A DNA stretch of 13,116 nt from Anaerolinea sp. (GTDB lineage: Bacteria; Chloroflexota; Anaerolineae; Anaerolineales; Anaerolineaceae), in NCBI GenBank assembly GCA_029975965.1, contig JARKOV010000010.1, forward strand, positions 1 to 13,116, given 5' to 3'. Positions 5,907-11,383 of this stretch are shown here, piece after piece. Under the pieces are notes generated by a model. That model searched no databases, was not told the DNA's origin, and saw only the letters and a list, made by a program, of their open reading frames with translations. Numbering within the stretch: the first letter of the stretch is position 1; the number at the start of each line of letters is the position of its first letter. The position numbers and the translations under genes were made by a program.

Positions 5907-6770
5907 ATGCAGCGTGAACGCATTTCAGAAAACGTCTACTGGTTTCAGAGCGAAATTTACGCCCAGGTGACTGCCGGCGCGGTGACCGGTCCACAGTGGG
6001 CGGTTGTGATCGACACCCTGGCGATCCCGGAAGAAACGCTCGCCATGCGCGCCTACATCGAAGAAGAACTGAGCGTTCCGGTTCGCTATATCATCAACAC
6101 CCATTACCATGCCGATCATTCCTGGGGGAATTGTTTTTTCCCCGGAGCGACGATTATCGGGCACGCATTGTGCCGTCAGATGATGCTCGAGAAAGGCCAG
6201 TTGTCGCTGGACTCGGCGCGCAAACACAACCCGACCTTCAAACAGGTGAAGATCGTTCCGCCTCATATCACCTTCGACGAAGGCTCGATGGTGTTGCGCG
6301 TGGGAAAGAAGAGCCTGATCCTTAACAACGCGCCCGGGCACAGCCTGGATGGAATTTCGGTGCTGGTCGAAGAAGACCGGGTGCTGTTTGCGGGGGATGC
6401 GTTTCTGCCGCTGCCGTATATCGTCGATGGCGATATCGACGACCTGGTCGAGACGATCCGGCGGATCGGGAAGATGGGGCTGGAGAACATCGTCCAGGGA
6501 CATGGTGACATCATCTTGCGGGGTGAGATTGACGAGGCGGTCAAGGAAAACCTTGCTTACCTGGCGGCGATCCGCAAGCAGGTGAAAGCGGCGATGAAGA
6601 AGCGCAACCCGGCGGATGCGCTGGCGATGATTGATATCGAGTCCTGTGGAAAAAGCCGGGTGTACCTGGGCGGCCTGGCCGATGAGCTTCACCGCCGCAA
6701 CTTGCGCTATCTCTACCGTTATATCCAGTCGGTCGAAACCGAGGTTGTGCCTGTGCAGGAAGAGGACTGA
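5907..6770 (+). CDS. MBL-fold metallohydrolase (COG0491-like)
   Basis: The 287-residue protein has the metal-binding set of the metallo-beta-lactamase fold. THYHADH supplies His66, His68, Asp70 and His71; His145 is in APGHSLD; Asp164 is in LFAGDAF; and the last His199 is in QGHGD. These residues normally bind two zinc (or iron) ions and hydrolyse thioesters, lactams, phosphodiesters or related bonds. No feature narrows the substrate. A helical C-terminal tail (about 205-287) follows the core and might mediate substrate access or dimerisation. There is no signal peptide, so it should be cytoplasmic. ATG 5907 has AGGGA six bases upstream. It stands alone on the plus strand with its own promoter in front and a strong inverted repeat behind. 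Confidence 0.88.
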   Translation: MQRERISENVYWFQSEIYAQVTAGAVTGPQWAVVIDTLAIPEETLAMRAYIEEELSVPVRYIINTHYHADHSWGNCFFPGATIIGHALCRQMMLEKGQLSLDSARKHNPTFKQVKIVPPHITFDEGSMVLRVGKKSLILNNAPGHSLDGISVLVEEDRVLFAGDAFLPLPYIVDGDIDDLVETIRRIGKMGLENIVQGHGDIILRGEIDEAVKENLAYLAAIRKQVKAAMKKRNPADALAMIDIESCGKSRVYLGGLADELHRRNLRYLYRYIQSVETEVVPVQEED

Positions 6771-6804
6771 CTAAGGCATCGTACGAATCACAATCTTTCG
6801 GATG

Positions 6805-6834
6805 ATATTTTGCGCGGCATTGCCGCCAAAATAT
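6805..6834. other. Bulged hairpin downstream of the MBL gene
   Basis: ATATTTTG (6805-6812) and GCGG (6814-6817) pair with CCGC (6823-6826) and CAAAATAT (6827-6834) around a 5-base loop, with one bulged C. It lies 35 bases after the MBL stop. No T-run follows on the plus strand, so it could protect the 3' end of the mRNA or be a decayed terminator. Confidence 0.4.
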
Positions 6835-6860
6835 TACCTGAAAAAATTCATAATGATTTC

Positions 6861-6907
6861 TAAATAACAGGAGACCCCGGCGCATGACCGGGGTCTCCTG
6901 TTATTTA
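6861..6907. terminator. Strong bidirectional terminator between the MBL gene and plsY
   Basis: A perfect 20-bp inverted repeat (6861-6880 and 6888-6907) surrounds a 7-base loop, CGCATGA. The core is GC-rich (GGAGACCCCGG) and the outer ends are A/T-rich, giving TTATTTA tails on both strands. It sits between two convergent genes, as expected for a shared terminator. The TAA stop of plsY (6907-6905) forms the outer base pairs of the stem. Confidence 0.8.
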
Positions 6908-7654
6908 TGAATTGTTCGTCACGTTCTGCTTCTGGTTGATCGGTCGGGTGTTGCGCACCGATCCGGCGTGCTGGGCGTGTTCGGCGCGTTTTTTCTTCCA
7001 GTAGGCGCGCAGGCCAACAACGCGCTCGGTGCCGCTGGCCAACCTCGCCAGGTTCGGGCGCAGCGCCCACAACAGCGCCAGTAGACCGGCAACCCCATAC
7101 AGAATGTACTGCCACGGGAACCCTTCAAAAAGCGCCAGGTAGGTGAAAATGGCGATGGAGGATAGGGCGATGCTGATGGTGGTGAGGGAGGCGTAGCCGA
7201 TGAGCAGGAAAACCAACAATCCAACCGGCAGGATGATCAACCCGGCGGGCAGCCACAGGCCGAGTGCGCCGCCAAAACAGGGCGCGCCGCCTGCTCCGCC
7301 GCGCAGCTTGAGCCTGCCGTCGGCTCGCCGTTCGAGCAGGTAAATCGAATAGTTGTGACCCAGGATGGCCAGTAATGGCGCGGCAACCTGCAACCAGACT
7401 TTCCAGGGAGAATCGGGCGGGATGATCCAGGCCACGACCCATAAAGTGATATAGCCTTTGAACACATCACCGAGCGCCGTCAAAACGCCCGCTGCAGTTC
7501 CAGCAGCCCGCATCACGTTGGTGCCCCCCGTGCGGCCGCTCTCGATGCTGCGCACATCGCGACCGGTGAATAATTTGACAATGATCCAACCGAAGGGGAT
7601 TGAACCGATCAAATACGAAAGCACTAGAACCGCTGCAATTTGCAATACCACCAT
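6905..7654 (-). CDS. plsY: Glycerol-3-phosphate acyltransferase PlsY (acyl-phosphate dependent), variant motifs
   Basis: PlsY moves the acyl group from acyl-phosphate to glycerol-3-phosphate, the first step of phospholipid synthesis, in the cytoplasmic membrane. The 249-residue protein has the family order: YLIGSIPFGWIIVKL (14-28), the motif-1 region SGRTGGTNVMRAAG (39-52), GDVFKGY (62-68), motif 2 LGHNYSIY (98-105), motif 3 GGAGGAPCFGG (119-129) and RPNLARLASGTE near the end. Usual motif 1 is SGNxGATN and usual motif 3 is GGKGVAT, so Asn becomes Arg41 and the motif-3 Lys becomes Ala121. Several TM segments are clear. The tail after about 218 (KKKRAEHAQHAG, ending in Asn/Gln-rich residues) is longer than usual. 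ATG 7654 follows GAGGTGA with seven bases between. It lies 84 bases behind the JAMM gene. It is a divergent PlsY or a family paralogue; PlsX is not here. Confidence 0.85.
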   Translation of the reverse strand: MVVLQIAAVLVLSYLIGSIPFGWIIVKLFTGRDVRSIESGRTGGTNVMRAAGTAAGVLTALGDVFKGYITLWVVAWIIPPDSPWKVWLQVAAPLLAILGHNYSIYLLERRADGRLKLRGGAGGAPCFGGALGLWLPAGLIILPVGLLVFLLIGYASLTTISIALSSIAIFTYLALFEGFPWQYILYGVAGLLALLWALRPNLARLASGTERVVGLRAYWKKKRAEHAQHAGSVRNTRPINQKQNVTNNS

Positions 7655-7677
7655 TGTTGACTCACCTCACCAATCTG

Positions 7678-7696
7678 TAACCCAGGGCAAGGGTTA
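7678..7696. other. Small hairpin in the plsY leader
   Basis: TAACCC (7678-7683) pairs with GGGTTA (7691-7696) across seven bases, in the 84-base gap between the JAMM gene stop and the plsY start. It is not followed by a T-run. It could be a leader structure; no matching riboswitch or promoter was recognised. Confidence 0.25.
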
Positions 7697-7738
7697 AGGA
7701 TACGCGATTAAGTTAAACACCAGATGAGAAATTTCAGT

Positions 7739-8158
7739 TTATTCGCCTTCTTTGATCACGATTTCGCGTTCCTCCGGGGTGGGCCCATCCAGACTGAAAG
7801 CGCGAGCCAGCCAGGTCTGCCACTTCGATTCGCACTCGTCCGGCGAGAGGATGATGTAGAGCACGCCAGGATAGGCGAATTCAGCCAGGTCGGTTGGAGA
7901 GGGTCGCTGGGGACCGTTTGGATGGGAATGCCAGATCGCCAGCAGGTCTAAACCTTCCCGATCGAAAAGCTGGAATGCAGCCAGTTGTTCACGGGGATCC
8001 ATGGTAAAACGCACCGGGCTGTGCAGGTGGTTGGTGATTGGCAGGATCCGTTGGGCGATGCCGCCAGACCCGCCGATCAGGCCGCATGACTCCTCGGGCA
8101 GGCAGGTGGTGGCGTGCGCGCATATCAGGTCGAGCTGAGCCCGGGTTAGCTGCAACAT
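7739..8158 (-). CDS. JAMM/Mov34 (M67) family zinc metallopeptidase
   Basis: The 139-residue protein is a single JAMM domain. The zinc set is complete: Glu23 in LPEESCGLIGG, then His77-x-His79-x7-Ser87-x2-Asp90 in IWHSHPNGPQRPSPTD. Enzymes of this size in bacteria and archaea cleave C-terminal isopeptide or peptide bonds, for example Mec removing cysteine from CysO, or desampylases. No ubiquitin-like (ThiS/MoaD/CysO), E1-like or cysteine synthase gene is in the window, so the substrate is unknown. The start ATG 8158-8156 is two bases after the stop of the upstream membrane-protein gene and has only a poor ribosome site (GAAG directly before it), so translation is probably coupled to that gene. 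A longer open frame to 8647 overlaps that gene and is not used. Confidence 0.88.
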   Translation of the reverse strand: MLQLTRAQLDLICAHATTCLPEESCGLIGGSGGIAQRILPITNHLHSPVRFTMDPREQLAAFQLFDREGLDLLAIWHSHPNGPQRPSPTDLAEFAYPGVLYIILSPDECESKWQTWLARAFSLDGPTPEEREIVIKEGE

Positions 8159-8160
8159 CT

Positions 8161-8979
8161 TCAATGTACCAGGGCAGCGATGACCCAGGTGGAGGTCAGC
8201 ATGATAGCCGGCTCGAACAGCAATGCCTGCCCTGAGCGACCTTCTTCCAGACCGACCGCCAGGCTGGCCAGCGCGTAGGCTGCGCCTAGCAAAATCAACC
8301 CGTATTGCAACGGCGAAAGTGGCCAATAGTGCAGTCCGACCACCATCTGGCCGATGATCAGCGAGATGGCGACCGGCCATTTCCACGCCCAGCGCCCAGA
8401 AAGGCGCAAATACAGCGTGCGCATGGTCGCCAGGAAAACAGCCAGGACCAGGGCGGGCAAGATGACGTACAGGCGCGGCCCGGCGGCGCGGATCGCGATG
8501 GCGAGGATCAGGAACAACGCGAAGGCCACCGCGGTTAAGGCGATGGAAGCCGGGCCGTGGCGGGTGTCGGCGGGATCGAGGGCGATGTATTCGGCCACGT
8601 TGACCAGCACGAGGAGCAGGCCGCCGAAGGCGAATACGCCCCACCATTGCAGTCCTACCTCGAGCCGGTTGAGCGGTTCACCGATCACCCAGGCGGTCAG
8701 GGCGGGCAGCAACCAGTGGCGCGAGTCGCCGCCGTAAATTGCGTAATGAGGGTGGCTGCGCACCAGCCAATCGGCCCCGATGCCCGCCAGCACGGCTGCC
8801 AGCAGGGTAGTGATGGTGGCGAAATTCAATGTCACCGATAGGAAAAAACCCGGTAGCTGCAACTGGAGTGTGCGCTCGCCGATCTGAATGAAGGGTGTCA
8901 CCGCGTAGGCGAGCAAGACCGTCGCAGCCAGCACGCTCAGCCGGTCGGTATTGGGGAGGTGGCGGTGCTCTTCCAGCAT
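8161..8979 (-). CDS. Unrecognised multipass membrane protein
   Basis: The 272-residue protein has about eight hydrophobic segments, such as LSVLAATVLLAYAVTPFI, ITTLLAAVLAGIGADWLV, VFAFGGLLLVLVNVAEYIAL and LILLGAAYALASLAVGL. Short polar N- (MLEEHRHLPNTDR) and C-termini suggest an integral cytoplasmic-membrane protein. I recall similar Chloroflexota-restricted membrane proteins (possibly the DUF5656 group), but cannot verify this. No catalytic motif is visible. It starts at ATG 8979 with no Shine-Dalgarno and a TATAAT hexamer only six bases ahead, so its mRNA is probably leaderless. The JAMM peptidase begins two bases after its stop, suggesting a functional pair. It is transcribed divergently from the glycosyltransferase at 9034. 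Confidence 0.75.
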   Translation of the reverse strand: MLEEHRHLPNTDRLSVLAATVLLAYAVTPFIQIGERTLQLQLPGFFLSVTLNFATITTLLAAVLAGIGADWLVRSHPHYAIYGGDSRHWLLPALTAWVIGEPLNRLEVGLQWWGVFAFGGLLLVLVNVAEYIALDPADTRHGPASIALTAVAFALFLILAIAIRAAGPRLYVILPALVLAVFLATMRTLYLRLSGRWAWKWPVAISLIIGQMVVGLHYWPLSPLQYGLILLGAAYALASLAVGLEEGRSGQALLFEPAIMLTSTWVIAALVH

Positions 8980-8985
8980 AGAAAA

Positions 8986-8991
8986 ATTATA
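8986..8991 (-). promoter_or_regulatory. Consensus -10 element directing a leaderless transcript (membrane protein / JAMM gene)
   Basis: On the minus strand, TATAAT at 8991-8986 is followed by six bases and then the ATG at 8979. The usual -10 to start-site distance puts transcription start on the A of the ATG. No Shine-Dalgarno exists in the intervening TTTTCT. No -35 is evident at 16-18 bases. Confidence 0.6.
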
Positions 8992-9001
8992 ACGCGAACC
9001 G

Positions 9002-9010
9002 TGTTACAAT
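9002..9010 (+). promoter_or_regulatory. Extended -10 promoter for the glycosyltransferase gene
   Basis: TGT plus TACAAT (hexamer 9005-9010) forms an extended -10. The expected start near 9017 gives a leader of about 17 bases carrying AAGGAG at 9023-9028, five bases before ATG 9034. It is back-to-back with the TATAAT of the opposite strand, only 13 bases apart, so the two promoters probably compete. Confidence 0.55.
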
Positions 9011-9033
9011 TCCTGGGTTCCCAAGGAGTGGTG

Positions 9034-10311
9034 ATGGACTCTGCTCAAAAACGCACGCTGACCTGGATTCTGCTGCTGGGTCTGGCGTATTTCGCCGTGT
9101 TCATCTTTCCAAATGCGCTGGGCGCGCGCAGCGAAAGGATGTTGCTGGCCACCTCTCTGGATGAGCCAATCACCTACCCCCATGTGGTGAGGATGCTCAC
9201 GCCGGCGTCGGACTGGAAAGACCTGTTCAGCCGCTGGGTCATTTACGGCGATTATCACTACGGTTACCCCTTTTACCTGGCTTCTGCGCTGGTCGTTCTG
9301 CCGGTGCGCCTGATCCACGGCGCGCTGTTCACCAACTTCACGCAAATCAACCTGCTGCTGTTGCGCCAATTGATCAGCGTCTTGCCCATGCTGGCGGCGG
9401 TCATCTTACTCGTCTACGCCCAAACGCGGTTTCACTCGACCTGGCTGTCGGTCGGGCTGATGGTTTTCATATTGAGCACGCCCGCCCTGGTGCGGAATAA
9501 TATCCAATGGTGGCACCCCGACGCGCTGTCGGTTTTGTCGGTGACGATGGTGTTCGTCTTCTTACAGCAAGACCAACTGCGTTTTGGCCGCGCATTTTTT
9601 CTGGCGGCTGTGGCATGCGGAGTGGGGGTGGGGATCAAAGGGGCCGGCGCATTTTTTGGGCTGGCGATTCCCCTCTACCTTGTGATGGGGATCCGGCAAA
9701 AAAGGCTCAACCTGGTTCAGGCGGCGGGCCGGGCGGGGTTGTTCGTGGGTGCCGCCGCCCTCGCGCTGGTGCTCTCGAACCCGTTCCTGTATAACGCGGG
9801 CGCTCGCCAGGAAGCGTTGGATATTCAGTTGTACAAGACGACAGAGCTGGACCAGGGGTACAGCGACGAGTCGCCCTATTACGCCAAAGGGCCGGCTTTT
9901 TGGGAGTGGACCCTGTCGACCTGGTACGCACATCCGCTGATGCTGGCTTTTTTGACCATTTCACTTTTCGCGGGCTGCGTTTGGGGGCCAAACCGCACCC
10001 TCAACCGCTTGATTCTCGCGTACATGATCCCTTTTTCGGTTTACCTGCTGTGGTTCGTGGCGGTCAAACCCGACCACTATTGGTTGCCGGTGCTGATTCC
10101 GCTCTATTCGGCGGCATTCAGCCTGCCGTTGGCGCTGCAAGCTGGCAGGCTTCCTGGGCTGAAAGGGAGACCGCGCACCGCGCGCTGGGCGGCGGTGATT
10201 GTGCTGGTGTTACTCGCCGGGCAGGTGGTGGTGAACCTGGCGAAACCCTATTCTGGGGCGGTGGCTCAGTACACCCAGAGCTTAAAAGTAGAAGAAATGT
10301 TCAGTCAATAG
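9034..10311 (+). CDS. GT-C-type integral membrane glycosyltransferase (GT39/ArnT/PMT-like)
   Basis: The 425-residue protein has about ten hydrophobic segments and the layout of GT-C glycosyltransferases, which move sugars from polyprenyl-phosphate donors on the outer face of the membrane. After the first TM helix, the first outer loop holds Asp43-Glu44 (SLDEPITYPH), matching the acidic pair expected there. IQWWHPDALSVLSV (His161-Pro162-Asp163) resembles the conserved loop between later helices in GT39/PMT-like proteins. The tail is short, without the large soluble domain of many family members. ATG 9034 is chosen because AAGGAG lies five bases before it. A membrane-protein gene follows after 19 bases. 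The donor and acceptor are unknown, and no other sugar genes are present. The GT-C assignment rests on motifs and topology only. Confidence 0.65.
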   Translation: MDSAQKRTLTWILLLGLAYFAVFIFPNALGARSERMLLATSLDEPITYPHVVRMLTPASDWKDLFSRWVIYGDYHYGYPFYLASALVVLPVRLIHGALFTNFTQINLLLLRQLISVLPMLAAVILLVYAQTRFHSTWLSVGLMVFILSTPALVRNNIQWWHPDALSVLSVTMVFVFLQQDQLRFGRAFFLAAVACGVGVGIKGAGAFFGLAIPLYLVMGIRQKRLNLVQAAGRAGLFVGAAALALVLSNPFLYNAGARQEALDIQLYKTTELDQGYSDESPYYAKGPAFWEWTLSTWYAHPLMLAFLTISLFAGCVWGPNRTLNRLILAYMIPFSVYLLWFVAVKPDHYWLPVLIPLYSAAFSLPLALQAGRLPGLKGRPRTARWAAVIVLVLLAGQVVVNLAKPYSGAVAQYTQSLKVEEMFSQ

Positions 10312-10320
10312 TGGTAAAAT
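10312..10320 (+). promoter_or_regulatory. Candidate extended -10 giving a very short leader for the 10331 gene
   Basis: TGG plus TAAAAT (hexamer 10315-10320) lies directly after the glycosyltransferase stop (10309-10311) and ends ten bases before ATG 10331. The expected start near 10327 would leave only about four leader bases, and no Shine-Dalgarno is present. No -35 is seen. Confidence 0.4.
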
Positions 10321-10330
10321 AATAGATCGG

Positions 10331-11314
10331 ATGAACGACACGCTGAAGACTGAAACCGCTAATCCTCCTCGCCTGATCGCGTCGTTGACCTCGGGTTTTA
10401 ACCACGTCGCCGGGCGCATTTACCTGATCCTCCTGCCGGTCGGGGTCGATTTGTTGCTCTGGTTTGGCCCGCGCTTTCGATTAAAGACGTTAATGCAACC
10501 GGCCATTCAAGACTGGCTGCGCAATGTTCAGGCGTTGGGCGGCAGAGAGGTGCTCGGCGATGTCAGCGGGATTAGCCGTTTGTGGGAGACGATACTGGAA
10601 CGGTTCAACCTGCTCAGCCTGTTAAGTTCCCTGCCGGTAGGGGTTCCCAGCCTGCTGGCCGGCTGGCTGCCGCTGCAGAACCCATTGGGGGAGCCGCAAA
10701 TCGTCGAAGTGAGCAACTGGCAACAGGCGATCACAGGCTGGTTGTTGTTCGGTCTGCTAGGCCTGGCGGCTGGCAGCCTGTATTTCAGCATGGTGGCCCG
10801 ATCGACGGCAAGCCCCAGTGAAGGGTTTTCTTTATCTCGATCGGTTTGGGAGACCGGGCAGTTGATTTTGATGGTGTCGCTGTTAATCATCTTCTTGATC
10901 CTGATGTGCTTCCCGTTGATGATCGTTTCGTTCGTCCTGGCGTTGATCAACCCGGGGCTGACGCAACTGGCGTTGTTCCTGATGGTGTTCGTTTTGCTCT
11001 GGTTGCTCATCCCGCTCGTGTTTTCGCCGCACGGTATCTTTGCCTCGCGCTTGAACGTGCTGCGCGCGATGGTGTTGAGCACGCGGATGATGCGGCTGCT
11101 GTTCCCCGGCGTCGGCCTGTTCTTGCTGGCGGTGTTAGTGCTGAGCCAGGGGATGAGTTACCTGTGGCACATCCCTCCGGAAACTTCCTGGCTGATGCTG
11201 GCCGGGATCCTCGGAAACGCCTTTGTCAGTACCGCCTTGCTGGCGGCGAGCTTCATCTATTATCGCGGCGCGCTCAACTGGGTCGAGAGCGTTCGCCGCA
11301 ATCTTGTTCGATAA
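10331..11314 (+). CDS. Unrecognised multipass membrane protein upstream of gyrB
   Basis: The 327-residue protein has a polar N-terminus (MNDTLKTETANPPRL) and six or so TM segments. These include GRIYLILLPVGVDLLLWF, AITGWLLFGLLGLAAGSLYF, LILMVSLLIIFLILMCFPLMIVSFVLA, LALFLMVFVLLWLLIPLVFS and MLAGILGNAFVSTALLAASF. An outer or loop domain lies at about 45-135. The phrase ISRLWETILERFNLLSLLSSLPVGVPSLL suggests an amphipathic or re-entrant stretch. I recognise no family motif. It lies 19 bases behind the glycosyltransferase gene and 69 bases before gyrB on the same strand, and may be read through into gyrB. Its start has no ribosome site. The 69-base gap to gyrB holds a small hairpin (GCCGC 11330-11334 with GCGGC 11340-11344) and no clear promoter. 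Confidence 0.7.
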   Translation: MNDTLKTETANPPRLIASLTSGFNHVAGRIYLILLPVGVDLLLWFGPRFRLKTLMQPAIQDWLRNVQALGGREVLGDVSGISRLWETILERFNLLSLLSSLPVGVPSLLAGWLPLQNPLGEPQIVEVSNWQQAITGWLLFGLLGLAAGSLYFSMVARSTASPSEGFSLSRSVWETGQLILMVSLLIIFLILMCFPLMIVSFVLALINPGLTQLALFLMVFVLLWLLIPLVFSPHGIFASRLNVLRAMVLSTRMMRLLFPGVGLFLLAVLVLSQGMSYLWHIPPETSWLMLAGILGNAFVSTALLAASFIYYRGALNWVESVRRNLVR

Positions 11315-11383
11315 CCGGTCGTCCGGCACGCCGCCTCGAGCGGCCTGCACGGGGGATCTTTTGGGTTCAATTTGGAGGTAAGG

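Noticed and set aside
8159..8647. N-terminal extension of the JAMM protein into the upstream gene
   Set aside because: The extension is Arg/Pro-rich, overlaps the membrane-protein gene in another frame, and JAMM proteins of this type start at the MLQLTRAQLD position.
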